Shown: positions 8,257-17,460, counted from the stretch's first letter. The stretch is 64,000 bases of DNA from Salinisphaera sp052044135 (GCF_052044135.1 NZ_JBQDYF010000001.1:1-64000); one strand, 5' to 3'. Translations and numbers: made by a program. The notes: a model not told the origin generated them from the sequence alone.

Positions 8257-9999
8257 CTACTCGATGCGGCCCAGCGCCTCGCCGTTGGTCACGTGATCGC
8301 CAGGCTGTTGTTCGCCGCGTGAAAACCGCCCGGCGCGCGGGGCGGCGACGGTGGTTTCCATTTTCATGGCTTCGAGCACGGCCAGCGCATCGCCGGAGGT
8401 GACTTCGGCGCCGTCTTCGACCACCCATTTCACGAGATTGCCGCTGATGGAGGCGACGACCTGCGATTCGTCGGCCGCGTCCTCGCCGGCGTCCGGCGCC
8501 CCGCTCGCCGCGCCGTGCTGGCCGGGATGCATCAGGGCCGCATAGAGCGCGGCCGGCAGGCCGAGCTGTACCGCGCGGCCATCGACATCGATCGTCAGTT
8601 TTTGTCGCGTGCCCTCCGGCGTGGCAGCCGCCAGCTCCGGCGACGCCGCCAGCCGCTGCCTGAATTCGGTCTCGATCCAGCTTGTGTGGACGCCGAAGGT
8701 GTGGGCATCGGTGAACGCCGGCTCGTTGAGCACGGCGCGATGAAAGGGCACGACGGTCGGCAGGCCTTTGATCACGAGCTCGTCCAGCGCGGCCCGGGCG
8801 CGGGCGAGCGCCTGCGGGCGCGTCTCACCATGCACAATCAGCTTGGCCAGCAGCGAGTCGAAGGTCTCCGGCACCACCGAGCCCGAGCGCACGCCGGTGT
8901 CAACGCGAACGCCGTGGCCGGTCGGTGCTTCGAAAGTTTCAACCGTGCCCGGGAACGGCAGGAATCCGCGCGCCGGGTCTTCGGCGTTGAGACGGAATTC
9001 GAAGGCGTGGCCGGTCGGTTCGGGGTCCTCGGTCACGCGCAGCGCCTGGCCGTCGGCGATACGAAACTGTTCGATCACCAGATCGATGCCGCTGGTGGCC
9101 TCGGTGACCGGATGCTCGACCTGAAGGCGGGTATTGACTTCGAGAAAGGAGATTTCGCCCGCGTGGCCGACCAGGTATTCGACGGTACCGGCCCCGGTAT
9201 AACCCGCCTCGCGGCAGATCGCCTTGGCCGAGCGATGGATTTCGGCGCGCTGCGTATCGGTGAGAAACGGCGCCGGGGCTTCCTCGACCAGCTTCTGGTT
9301 GCGCCGTTGCAGCGAGCAGTCGCGCGTGCCGACGACGATGATATGGCCGTGGGTGTCGGCCAGGATCTGCGCTTCGACGTGGCGCGGCTTGTCGAGAAAG
9401 CGTTCCACGAAGCATTCGCCGCGGCCGAAGGCCGTCTTGCCCTCGCGCACCGCCGAATCGAAGGCGTCCTCGATATCCTCGGCGCGGCGCACGATCTTCA
9501 TGCCGCGTCCGCCGCCGCCGAACGCCGCCTTGATGATAATCGGCAGCCCGTGTGCCTCGGCGAATTCGCGCACCGCATCGGCATTGTCGACCGGCCCGTT
9601 CGAGCCCGGCACCAGCGGTGCGCCGGCGGCGACCGCGATTTCGCGCGCGGTGACCTTGTTGCCGAGATCGCGAATCGCCTGTGGCGACGGCCCGATCCAG
9701 ATCAGCCCGGCATCCATGACCGCCTGGGCGAAATCCGCGTTCTCGGAGAGAAAGCCGTAGCCCGGGTGTACCGCATCCGCGCCGGCGTGTTCAGCGACGT
9801 CCAGCAGTTTGTCGATACTCAGATACGTCTGTTCGCCGGTGGTCCCCTCGAGGCCGTAGGCGGCATCGGCCAGACGCACGTGCAGCGCATCGGCGTCGTT
9901 GTCGGCATAGACGGCCACCGAGGCGAGCTCGGCATCGCGGCAGGCCCGCACGATACGTACGGCGATTTCGCCGCGGTTGGCGATCAGCACTTTCTTCAT
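8257..9999 (-). CDS. Biotin carboxylase-BCCP fusion
   Basis: 580-residue alpha-type subunit of a biotin-dependent carboxylase. The biotin carboxylase part spans residues 1 to about 450 (KVLIANRGEIAVRI; glycine-rich AAFGGGGRGM; EVNTRLQVEHPVTE; FEFRLNAEDP). A biotinyl domain closes the protein, with EAMKME at 543-548 and K546 the predicted biotin site. It uses ATP and bicarbonate to carboxylate biotin. No ordinary acyl-CoA carboxyltransferase beta subunit is encoded nearby. Instead, its start overlaps by 4 bp the stop of the PxpB-PxpC fusion, whose fold is related to the carboxyltransferase domain of urea carboxylase. This makes a split urea-carboxylase-like machine acting on a lactam or amide plausible, though unproven. 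Confidence 0.9.
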   Translation of the reverse strand: MKKVLIANRGEIAVRIVRACRDAELASVAVYADNDADALHVRLADAAYGLEGTTGEQTYLSIDKLLDVAEHAGADAVHPGYGFLSENADFAQAVMDAGLIWIGPSPQAIRDLGNKVTAREIAVAAGAPLVPGSNGPVDNADAVREFAEAHGLPIIIKAAFGGGGRGMKIVRRAEDIEDAFDSAVREGKTAFGRGECFVERFLDKPRHVEAQILADTHGHIIVVGTRDCSLQRRNQKLVEEAPAPFLTDTQRAEIHRSAKAICREAGYTGAGTVEYLVGHAGEISFLEVNTRLQVEHPVTEATSGIDLVIEQFRIADGQALRVTEDPEPTGHAFEFRLNAEDPARGFLPFPGTVETFEAPTGHGVRVDTGVRSGSVVPETFDSLLAKLIVHGETRPQALARARAALDELVIKGLPTVVPFHRAVLNEPAFTDAHTFGVHTSWIETEFRQRLAASPELAAATPEGTRQKLTIDVDGRAVQLGLPAALYAALMHPGQHGAASGAPDAGEDAADESQVVASISGNLVKWVVEDGAEVTSGDALAVLEAMKMETTVAAPRAGRFSRGEQQPGDHVTNGEALGRIE

Positions 10000-11639
10000 G
10001 GCGATTCCTCGGCCGGCGGCCGGCCGTCGTCCTGGTCGTCTTCGATCGGCGCCAGCGTGTCTGGATCGACCACCGCGAAGCGCACGGCCTCGCCCGGCGC
10101 GATCTGGGCGGCGAGGGGCAGGTCTTCGGCGATGACCACGGCGATCACGGGATAGCCGCCCGTGACCGGATGATCCTTCAGAAACAGCACGGGCAGGCCC
10201 GACGGCGGTATCTGCAGGGCGCCGGGCACCGTGCCCTCGCTCGGGAGTTCGCCGTCGCGGTCGCGTTCGAGCGCGGCGGCGTCGTTGTCGGTGTCCAGAT
10301 TCAGGCGTACGCCGATACGGTTGGACTGCTCGGTCGCGCGCCAGCGCTGGCGGGTGAAGCGCGCCCGGGTCGCCGGGCTGAACCAGTCGTCCCTGGGGCC
10401 GAGGACGACGCGCAGCACGAGGGTGTTGTCTTCGTCGCGCTCGGCGAGGGTCGTGGGTTCGGGCGCGCCGACGATATGCGATGGTCCGGCGGCCCCGACC
10501 GGCAGCACGCGGCCGGCGGCCAGCGGTTCGGGCCCGATGCCGGACAGGGCATCGTGCGAACGGCTACCCAGCACCGCCGGTACATCGAGCCCGCCGCGCG
10601 CGGCGAGATAACTGCGCAGGCCTCGTTGCGGCGTGGCCAGCGTCAGCGTTTCGCCATCGTGCAGGGCGAACGGCGCCCGCAGCGGCGCGGTGCGCGGGCC
10701 GCGTTCGCTGTCGATCGTGGCCTGAGTGTCGGCCCCGGTCCGGGCCAGCGTCAGATCGCCGTGGGCGCGGATCGTCAGTCCGCCCAGCAGGGTTTCGATC
10801 ACCGCGTCGTCGGCCGGGTTGCCGACCAGCCGGTTGGCCTGGCGCGCCGCGGTTTCGTCGGCCGCTCCCGAGACCGATACGCCGAGATGGCTCAGCCCGG
10901 GCCGACCGAGATCCTCGATCAGCGACTGCAGGCCGGGGTCCACGATCTCGAGGGCCGGTTCGGCGACGGTGTCCGGTGCATCCGCGCGGGCCGTGGCCTC
11001 GTTACCCTGTTCGCGCTGCAGGCGGTCGACGGCTTTGTAGCGCACGAGATCGCCGGCCTGGATCAATGCCGGTTCCTCGCGCTCGATATCCCAGACGCGC
11101 GCATCGGTCCGGCCGATCAGCTGCCAGCCGCCGGGCGAGCGGCGCGGATACACGGCGCTGAACGGGCCGGCCAGGGCCACCGAGCCGGCCGGTACGGCGG
11201 TACGCGGCGAATCGCGGCGCGGCACATCGAGCGTGTCGTCCTCGGCGGCGAGATAGACGAAGCCCGGGGCGAAGCCGCTGAAGGCGGCGCGCCAGGTCTG
11301 GCGCGTATGGGCTTCGATCACGCCGTCCACCCCAAGCCCGGTCAGTTCGGCCACGGTTTCCAGATCCTCGCCGTCGTAGACCACCTCGATCTCGACGGTC
11401 TTGCCGTCGGTTTGCTCGATCGGCGGGGCGTGGATGTCGTGCACGGCGGCGTGGGCCCGGGCCGCGTTGCGATGCGAGTCGCACTTGATCAGCAGCGTCT
11501 TCGCCGCCGGCACGAGATCGATCTGTCCGGGCAGGGGGTGATCGAGCAGATACGCATGCAGGGCAAGCACCTCGTCCAGCGTGTCCCGCTCGACCATCAC
11601 GGCCCGGCTGCCGACCCAGCGTATGGGGCCGCCGCTCAT
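9996..11639 (-). CDS. pxpBC: PxpB-PxpC fusion, 5-oxoprolinase subunits
   Basis: 547-residue fusion of two 5-oxoprolinase subunits usually encoded separately. Residues 1 to about 215 are PxpB/KipI-like (FSGFAPGFVYLAAED, RRDSPRTAVPAGSVALAG, YPRRSPGGWQLIGRT). Residues about 235-530 are PxpC/KipA-like (PGLQSLIEDLGRPGLSHLGV, GALQIPPSGLPVLFLKDHP, TGGYPVIAVV). Together with PxpA they hydrolyse 5-oxoproline to glutamate at the cost of ATP in characterised bacteria. Both halves are also homologous to the carboxyltransferase region of urea carboxylase. It overlaps pxpA upstream and the biotin carboxylase downstream by 4 bp each, so stoichiometric co-translation is expected. Confidence 0.9.
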   Translation of the reverse strand: MSGGPIRWVGSRAVMVERDTLDEVLALHAYLLDHPLPGQIDLVPAAKTLLIKCDSHRNAARAHAAVHDIHAPPIEQTDGKTVEIEVVYDGEDLETVAELTGLGVDGVIEAHTRQTWRAAFSGFAPGFVYLAAEDDTLDVPRRDSPRTAVPAGSVALAGPFSAVYPRRSPGGWQLIGRTDARVWDIEREEPALIQAGDLVRYKAVDRLQREQGNEATARADAPDTVAEPALEIVDPGLQSLIEDLGRPGLSHLGVSVSGAADETAARQANRLVGNPADDAVIETLLGGLTIRAHGDLTLARTGADTQATIDSERGPRTAPLRAPFALHDGETLTLATPQRGLRSYLAARGGLDVPAVLGSRSHDALSGIGPEPLAAGRVLPVGAAGPSHIVGAPEPTTLAERDEDNTLVLRVVLGPRDDWFSPATRARFTRQRWRATEQSNRIGVRLNLDTDNDAAALERDRDGELPSEGTVPGALQIPPSGLPVLFLKDHPVTGGYPVIAVVIAEDLPLAAQIAPGEAVRFAVVDPDTLAPIEDDQDDGRPPAEESP

Positions 11640-12394
11640 ACGAAGCTGCGGATCTCGATTCCGGCGTCTTCCAGCGCGCGACGCACGGCCGCCGCGGTCG
11701 CCACGGCATGCGGGTTGTCGCCGTGCACGCAGATGCTGGCCGCGTCGACGTGGATTTCGGTGCCGTCTCGCGCGATCAGCACGCCCGCCTTCGCCAGCCG
11801 GATCATGTTGGCAGTGATGGTGTCGTTGTCCTCCAGCACTGCGTCTTTCTCGCGCCGCGAGACCAGCGTGCCGTCGGCGTTGTAGGCGCGGTCGGCGAAG
11901 GCTTCGACGATGCCGCGCAGGCCTTGACTCTCGGCTTTCTTGAGTACCACGGCACCCGGCAGACCGAGCACCGGCAGGCTATCGTCGTAGGCCTGGATCG
12001 CGTCGACGACGGCCTGGGCGTGCGCCTCGTGGGCCACGACGGCGTTGTAGAGCGCGCCGTGCGGCTTGACGTAGCGCACGCGTGCCCCGGCGGCCCGGGC
12101 GAATGCGTCCAGCGCGCCGATCTGGTAGAGAATATCGTCGGCGAGTTCGCTTGCCGTGCAGTCGACAAAGCGGCGGCCAAAGCCCGCGAGATCGCGATAG
12201 GACACGTGCGCGCCGATGGTCACGCCCGCGGCGACCGCGTCGCGACAGGTTTGGGCGAGCGTGGACGGGTCGCCGGCATGAAAGCCACAGGCCACATTGG
12301 CACTGGAAACCGACTCGAAGATCGCGGCATCGTCGCCAAGGTGCCAGCGGCCGAAGGATTCGCCCACGTCGCTGTTGATGTCGATGGCCGTCAT
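11636..12394 (-). CDS. pxpA: 5-oxoprolinase subunit A
   Basis: 252-residue LamB/YcsF-family protein, the TIM-barrel-like subunit of the prokaryotic 5-oxoprolinase. Signature blocks are present: IDINSDVGESFGRW at the N-terminus, VACGFHAGDP, TIGAHVSYRDLAGFGRR, VRYVKPHGALYN and CVHGDNPHA near the C-terminus. It opens the minus-strand operon, ahead of pxpBC, the biotin carboxylase and gntR. It is divergent from the ycsI-like gene, with a GntR-type palindrome between the two starts. Function in 5-oxoproline (or related lactam) hydrolysis follows from established work on PxpABC. The role of the extra carboxylase here is not known. Confidence 0.92.
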   Translation of the reverse strand: MTAIDINSDVGESFGRWHLGDDAAIFESVSSANVACGFHAGDPSTLAQTCRDAVAAGVTIGAHVSYRDLAGFGRRFVDCTASELADDILYQIGALDAFARAAGARVRYVKPHGALYNAVVAHEAHAQAVVDAIQAYDDSLPVLGLPGAVVLKKAESQGLRGIVEAFADRAYNADGTLVSRREKDAVLEDNDTITANMIRLAKAGVLIARDGTEIHVDAASICVHGDNPHAVATAAAVRRALEDAGIEIRSFV

Positions 12395-12447
12395 CGCGAA
12401 TAGCCTCTGGTGCGGTATCTTGCTAAACCATGCCTCAGCGCCTTAGA

Positions 12448-12458
12448 TTGTTCAACAA
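12448..12458. promoter_or_regulatory. GntR-type operator between pxpA and ycsI-like gene
   Basis: TTGTTCAACAA, identical to the palindrome at 5842-5852, is centred midway between the divergent starts at 12394 and 12512 (about 59 bp from each). One bound repressor could control both directions. Confidence 0.75.
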
Positions 12459-12511
12459 TCACGCGCCGCCCGGCGCCGGGATATTTTCAAGCGGTGCCAG
12501 TGGAGCAGGCA

Positions 12512-13324
12512 ATGGACGATCAACGCGATACCGGATCGAACGCCCCTTACGCGGACTGGTCGCCCCAGGCCGCGCGCGACGCATTCCGCGGCGGCTTGTC
12601 ACCGCAGACGTCGCCGTTTTGCCACGGTTATGCACAGGCCAATCTGATCATCGTACCGGCATCGCAGGCGTTCGATGTGCTGCTGTTCGCCCAGCGCAAT
12701 CCCAAGCCCTGTCCCTTGCTCGGTGTGCTGGAGGCCGGGCAAGTCGACGGATCCCTGCTGCCGGGCGGCGATATCCGTACCGACCTGCCGCGCTACACCG
12801 TCTACGAGGACGGCGTGAAAACCGCGGAGCCAACCGACATCCGCGACCTGTGGCGCGATGATTTCGTCACCTTCATCATCGGCTGCAGCTTCACTTTCGA
12901 AGCCGCGCTAATGGCCGAGGGCATCCGCATGGCGCATATCGATCAGGGCGTGAACGTGCCGATGTACCGAACGGCACGCCGCTGCACGCCGGCCGGCACC
13001 ATGGACGGGCCGCTGGTGGTCTCGATGCGGCCGATCCCGGCCGGGCAAGTGGCCGACGCCGTGCGCGTGACCTCGCGCTACCCGTCGGTCCATGGCGCGC
13101 CGGTGCATGTCGGCAATCCGCACGAGCTCGGCATCGATGATCTTTCGCGGCCCGATTTCGGCGAACCAGTGACGATTGCCGAAGGCCATATCCCGGTGTT
13201 CTGGGCCTGCGGCGTCACGCCCCAGGCGGCGGTGATGGAAACCCGCCCCGCGATCGCCATCGGCCACGCGCCCGGTCATATGCTGATCACCGACGCACCG
13301 GATCGCGCCTATCTGATTCCGTAG
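12512..13324 (+). CDS. YcsI-like putative hydro-lyase (DUF1445)
   Basis: 270-residue member of the YcsI/DUF1445 family. Typical features: AFRGGLSPQTSPFCHGYAQ near the N-terminus, FIIGCSFTFEAALMAEGI in the middle, VSMRPIPAGQV, and HAPGHMLITDAPD at the C-terminus. The family is annotated as putative hydro-lyase and is related to the D-glutamate cyclase domain of mammals, which forms or opens 5-oxo-D-proline. In Bacillus a homologue is encoded with the PxpABC genes. The ATG at 12512 has GGAG about 8 bases upstream. A D-5-oxoproline/D-glutamate interconversion feeding the pxp enzymes is plausible (inference). Confidence 0.82.
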   Translation: MDDQRDTGSNAPYADWSPQAARDAFRGGLSPQTSPFCHGYAQANLIIVPASQAFDVLLFAQRNPKPCPLLGVLEAGQVDGSLLPGGDIRTDLPRYTVYEDGVKTAEPTDIRDLWRDDFVTFIIGCSFTFEAALMAEGIRMAHIDQGVNVPMYRTARRCTPAGTMDGPLVVSMRPIPAGQVADAVRVTSRYPSVHGAPVHVGNPHELGIDDLSRPDFGEPVTIAEGHIPVFWACGVTPQAAVMETRPAIAIGHAPGHMLITDAPDRAYLIP

Positions 13325-13422
13325 TACCGGGCCCAGCACACGCGGTTCGCGATGCGCTATGGTCCGCCGGTATCACCGTCGACGCCGATTGATCGGTGCC
13401 GGGACGAGCCCACCCAATGATG

Positions 13423-14424
13423 CTATTCGACGGTGGTCAGCATGTGCATCACCAGCCGGATCATCACATCCTTATTGGCCGGGTCGGACTCGGCGACGAG
13501 CAATGTGAGCGCGGCCAGGCCGACGTCGTTGATGAGGACATTGCCGTTGTCGTCCAGCAGCCGATTGTTGCGATACAGAAAATCGACGAACAGGAATGCT
13601 GCACTGCGCTTGTTGCCATCGGCGAACGGGTGGTTCTTGATCACAAAGTAGAGCAGGTGGGCGGCCTTGGCTTCGATGGTGGGATAGGCGGGTTCGCCGA
13701 ATACGCTTTGATCCAGATTGGTCAATAGGGCGTCGAAGCCGTCGCCTCGCTCGCGTGCGAAAAGATCGGTGGCTTCGCCGCGCTCGATGAGATCGGCCTT
13801 GAGATCGGCAAGCGCCTTGCGCGCCTCGGCCAGGCTCGGCAGGCGCCCGCCGGTCTCGGCTCGTGGTTCGGTGAGCAGGCCTTCGTCGTAGCGCTGCAGC
13901 AGCAGAAAGGTTTGCGCGTAGCGGGTCGCGATATCGACCAGGCCGCGGCCTGTTGTGGCATCGAGCGCTGGGCTTTGGGCGGTCTGCCGCAGCAGCCGCA
14001 TCGCGGCGTCGAGTTCCTGCGCATTCGTTTCGAAGCGCTGTCGCGCGAGCGTCCAGCCTTGTACAAGGTGTTCGCGCAATACGCGCGTTGCCCATTGGCG
14101 GAACTGCACGGCGCGCTTGGAATTGACGCGGTAGCCGACCGAGATGATGGCGTCGAGGTTGTAGTGTCGGATCTCTCGCCGGACCCGGCGTTTGCCTTCC
14201 TGGCGAACTACTAAGAAATCCTTAGTAGTTGCCGATGCCGCCAGTTCGCCGTCGGCGTATATGTTTTGCAGATGCATCAGCACGTTTTCCGGTGAGGTGC
14301 CGAATACCTCGCCCATCTGCCGTTGTGTCAGCCAAACCGTTTCTTGCGATGTGTCCAGTCGAACTTCGACGGATTTGTCATCGTCTTGATAGATCAGCAG
14401 CGGCGCTTGTTTGTTATCACTCAT
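13423..14424 (-). CDS. RhuM-Fic fusion protein
   Basis: 333-residue protein with an N-terminal RhuM-like region (residues about 1-150: VRLDTSQETVWLTQRQMGEVF, IRHYNLDAIISVGYRVNSKR, FRQWATRVLREHLVQGW) and a C-terminal Fic/Doc domain. The Fic core HPFADGNKR is at residues 265-273, intact for AMP or phosphate transfer. RhuM-type proteins are associated with pathogenicity islands and toxin-like stress modules. The Fic part suggests post-translational modification of a host-cell target. No separate antitoxin gene is visible next to it, so inhibition may be internal. It stands alone between the pxp and lut loci. Confidence 0.85.
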   Translation of the reverse strand: MSDNKQAPLLIYQDDDKSVEVRLDTSQETVWLTQRQMGEVFGTSPENVLMHLQNIYADGELAASATTKDFLVVRQEGKRRVRREIRHYNLDAIISVGYRVNSKRAVQFRQWATRVLREHLVQGWTLARQRFETNAQELDAAMRLLRQTAQSPALDATTGRGLVDIATRYAQTFLLLQRYDEGLLTEPRAETGGRLPSLAEARKALADLKADLIERGEATDLFARERGDGFDALLTNLDQSVFGEPAYPTIEAKAAHLLYFVIKNHPFADGNKRSAAFLFVDFLYRNNRLLDDNGNVLINDVGLAALTLLVAESDPANKDVMIRLVMHMLTTVE

Positions 14425-14505
14425 TCGCAGACGGCTCGCCCGAATAATTCACCCCACGACCCAGTTCGCAGCAAAACCCGCCACAATGCAATCGGCTGTT
14501 CCGGT

Positions 14506-15114
14506 TTACCGAACCGGAATCACTGTCAACGATCGCACCCCCTGGGCACCGCGTACCAGCACGCCCTCGATATCCGCCGTGGCCGATGGGCCGGTGTGGA
14601 AAACCGTGTAGCGGGCGGTTTTGTAGTCGTCGCGCCGGTAGGCCCGGTGCAGGTTGGTCTCGATCGCGGCCGGGTCGAGCAGGACGACGAGGTGCTGGGC
14701 GAGATAGGCCACGGCGTTGACGGTGAGTTCGGCTTCGGTGAAGCACACGCTGCCGGTTTCGGCCACACCGAAGCGCGCGCGCAGCACGGCAACATCGATG
14801 TCGTGCAGCGACGCTGGGGTGTCGTCGGCGCGGACGGGGCGGTTGCCTTTAATCTCGCCTACGTTGGAGGCGATGATGCTGTTGGCGTCGAGCCGGTCGG
14901 CCAGCACTCGGCGCAGGGTGGTCTCGGGTGATTCGCCGGCTTCCGGCTCGGCCCAGGCGCCGCCCATTTTTTCCAGCACGGCGATAAAGCGGGCCTGCAG
15001 GCCGGCCGTATCGCTCGGGTAGTCGCCGTCGTAGTTCGGCACGTCGGGGGCTGGAGCCGAGAATTTGGGTTTGTTGGCGCGGATGTCGGCCAGGATTTCG
15101 TTGCGGCCTCTCAT
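14506..15114 (-). CDS. lutC: L-lactate oxidation protein LutC
   Basis: 202-residue LUD-domain protein, third component of the LutABC iron-sulphur lactate oxidation complex. Its characteristic segment is the C-terminal LUD core with FGVAETGSVCFTEAEL, LAQHLVVLLDP and the end TGPSATADIEGVLVRGAQG. The start overlaps the lutB stop by 4 bp, making it the last gene of lutA-lutB-lutC. The complex oxidises L-lactate to pyruvate in the cytoplasm, passing electrons to the respiratory chain. Confidence 0.9.
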   Translation of the reverse strand: MRGRNEILADIRANKPKFSAPAPDVPNYDGDYPSDTAGLQARFIAVLEKMGGAWAEPEAGESPETTLRRVLADRLDANSIIASNVGEIKGNRPVRADDTPASLHDIDVAVLRARFGVAETGSVCFTEAELTVNAVAYLAQHLVVLLDPAAIETNLHRAYRRDDYKTARYTVFHTGPSATADIEGVLVRGAQGVRSLTVIPVR

Positions 15115-16601
15115 TCGCTATCTCCGCTCGCGCTTTCGGACTGGTCCATGCGATGTTTGCGATACCAGTCGTGGAAGCTGCCCTCGGCCGGCACTTCGGG
15201 CAGGTCGCGGACCTGGCCCCAGGCGTTGAGCTTGTTGTAGAGCGCCCAGTCGGGGAGATGTTTGAGCGCCGAATGGGCGGATTTGATCGCCGTACGGTAG
15301 GCGCGCGGCGAGGCCAGCGTACGCCCGGCAGCGGCGAGCGTGGATTTCTTGGTCCACGGGATCATGTCGTCCTCGGCCAGCACCTGGCGCCATTCGAAGA
15401 TCTGCTCGTGGATGTTGATCTTGACCGGGCAGACATTGGTGCAGCTGCCGTTGAGCGTCGAGGCGAACGGCAGGTTGGAATAGCGATACGCGTCGATCGA
15501 CGGATCGAGAATCAGCCCGAGCGGGCCGGTGTAGGTCGCGCCGTAGGAGAGCCCGCCGGAGCGGCGGAACACCGGGCAGGTGTTCATGCAGGCCCCACAG
15601 CGGATGCATTTCAGCGACGACCAGAAGCGTTCGTCCGCCAGGCGCTTCGAGCGGCCGTTGTCGACCAGCACGATATGCATTTCGCCGTCCGACTTCGGCG
15701 CGCGGAAGTGCGAGGTGTACTGGGTGATTGGCGAGCCGAGCGCGGATCTGGAGAGCAGCCGGATGAACACGCCCAGGTCGGAGAGCTTCGGCACGATCTT
15801 TTCGATGCCGATGGAGGCCACATGCAGATTCGGCACGTTGGCCGAGAGATCGGCGTTGCCTTCATTGGTACAAACCACGAAGCCGCCGGTTTCGGCGATG
15901 GCGAAGTTGGCGCCGGTCATGCCGGCATCGGCATCCAGAATCAGCGGGCGGGTGGCCTGGCGTTGCTGCTCGGTGAGGTAATGCGCGTCGTCGTTGTCCG
16001 GGTCGGAGCCGAGGGTCTTGGCGAACACCTGCGAGACGTCCGAGCGCATCTTGTGTACGGCGGGCACGACCACGTGGCTCGGGTCCTCTTTGTCGAGCTG
16101 CTGGATGCGCTCGCCGAGATCGGTTTCGACGATATCGATGCCCACGCCTTCCATGTAATGCCGGAAGCCGCATTCCTCCATCAGCATCGACTTGGACTTG
16201 ATGACCTTTTTCACGCCGTGGCGCGTAAAGATCTCGTGCACGATGCGGTTGTGATCGGCGGCGTCGCCCGCCCAGTGCACGTGCACGCCGTTGGCGGCGG
16301 CATTGTCGGCGAACTGTTCCAGGTACTCGTCGAGATGGGTCAGCGCATGGGTCTTGATCTGGCTGGCCAGATCGCGCAGTTCCTCCCATTCTGGAATGGT
16401 CTCCATCGCCGCGTCGCGGCGCTGGCGCATGGCCCAGACGCGTTCGTCGTGCGATTGGGCGTGGACCGGCGAGTGCAGGAACTCGCGCGCCGCACCCGCG
16501 TGGTCGACTCGCTGGCCGGCGCGGGCCTTGGCCGGTGTCGGCTGGGCTTCGCGCACCGCCTCGGCGGAATTGAGGGTCTGGTTCGGATCGGGCGTACTCA
16601 T
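15111..16601 (-). CDS. lutB: L-lactate oxidation iron-sulphur protein LutB
   Basis: 496-residue LutB. An N-terminal LUD domain (KSKSMLMEECGFRHYMEGVG, AIAETGGFVVCTNEGN) is followed by a ferredoxin-type domain with CIRCGACMNTCPVF and a second cysteine group CTNVCPVKI that bind 4Fe-4S clusters. The ATG at 16601 overlaps the lutA TGA by 4 bp. A longer frame exists upstream but would lie inside lutA. It forms the electron-transfer core between LutA and LutC. Nothing unusual was seen. Confidence 0.92.
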   Translation of the reverse strand: MSTPDPNQTLNSAEAVREAQPTPAKARAGQRVDHAGAAREFLHSPVHAQSHDERVWAMRQRRDAAMETIPEWEELRDLASQIKTHALTHLDEYLEQFADNAAANGVHVHWAGDAADHNRIVHEIFTRHGVKKVIKSKSMLMEECGFRHYMEGVGIDIVETDLGERIQQLDKEDPSHVVVPAVHKMRSDVSQVFAKTLGSDPDNDDAHYLTEQQRQATRPLILDADAGMTGANFAIAETGGFVVCTNEGNADLSANVPNLHVASIGIEKIVPKLSDLGVFIRLLSRSALGSPITQYTSHFRAPKSDGEMHIVLVDNGRSKRLADERFWSSLKCIRCGACMNTCPVFRRSGGLSYGATYTGPLGLILDPSIDAYRYSNLPFASTLNGSCTNVCPVKINIHEQIFEWRQVLAEDDMIPWTKKSTLAAAGRTLASPRAYRTAIKSAHSALKHLPDWALYNKLNAWGQVRDLPEVPAEGSFHDWYRKHRMDQSESASGDSE

Positions 16602-17341
16602 GCCGCGCTCCCGTTGAGGACTTCGGCGATGTGCTTGAACCGGATCGGCGCACCGATGCGCCTGGCGCAACCCTGCTGGTGCATCAGGCAGGAGGTATCG
16701 GCGGAGACGATGTACTCGGCGCCGGCGCGGCCGTGATCAGCGATCTTGTCGCGGCCCATGCGGCCGGACACTTCCGGCTCGGTAACCGAGAACGTGCCGC
16801 CGAAGCCGCAGCATTCATCCGGCCGGGCTGGGCTGACCAGTTCGATGCCCGCGACTTTTTCCAGCAGCGCGCGTGGTTTAGAGAAAGAGCGTCCGCGCAG
16901 CTCGCTCGGTTTGCCGTGGCCCAGATTGCGTAGCGTGTTGCAGGAGTCGTGGTAGCCCACCTTGTGCGGGAATTTGGCCCAGGGAAAGGCCTCGACCTTG
17001 AGCACGTCGTGCAGATACTCGACCAGCTCGTAGGTGTTTTCGCGCACATGCCTGACCGCGGCGGTCTGCTCGATCGCGGTGAGGTTGTCGCGGATCTGGT
17101 GCACGCAGGAACCCGAAGGCGCCACGATCACGTCGTAAGCGGCGAAGTTGTCCACGAACAACTGCTCGGTCGCCGCAGCTTCCGCGTGGCAGCCGGAGTT
17201 GACCATGGGCTGGCCGCAACAGGTCTGGTCGAACGGATAATCGACATCGCAGCCAAAACGCTCCAGCAGTTCCAGCGTGGCGATGCCGACCTGCGGATAG
17301 AAGGCGTCGATGAAACAGGGGACGAATAAACCGATGCGCAT
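16598..17341 (-). CDS. lutA: L-lactate oxidation protein LutA
   Basis: 247-residue iron-sulphur oxidoreductase with two CCG domains: TCCGQPMVNSGCH in the first half and DECCGFGGTFS in the second. These bind an unusual cluster in the heterodisulphide reductase family. First gene of the lutABC operon, transcribed leftward. The intergenic region upstream (17342-17497) separates it from the M16 protease gene on the same strand and contains a terminator-like hairpin. No regulator gene for lut is adjacent. Confidence 0.92.
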   Translation of the reverse strand: MRIGLFVPCFIDAFYPQVGIATLELLERFGCDVDYPFDQTCCGQPMVNSGCHAEAAATEQLFVDNFAAYDVIVAPSGSCVHQIRDNLTAIEQTAAVRHVRENTYELVEYLHDVLKVEAFPWAKFPHKVGYHDSCNTLRNLGHGKPSELRGRSFSKPRALLEKVAGIELVSPARPDECCGFGGTFSVTEPEVSGRMGRDKIADHGRAGAEYIVSADTSCLMHQQGCARRIGAPIRFKHIAEVLNGSAA

Positions 17342-17460
17342 GAGCCACCTTTACCGGTTGCGGGGCATCCAGACTAGCGCGTCTGGCGCGAACGGCAATG
17401 GTCCCGACACGCATCGGCCGATGTGATCCGTCATTCGGAAGATGCGCATGTTTCGAAAGA

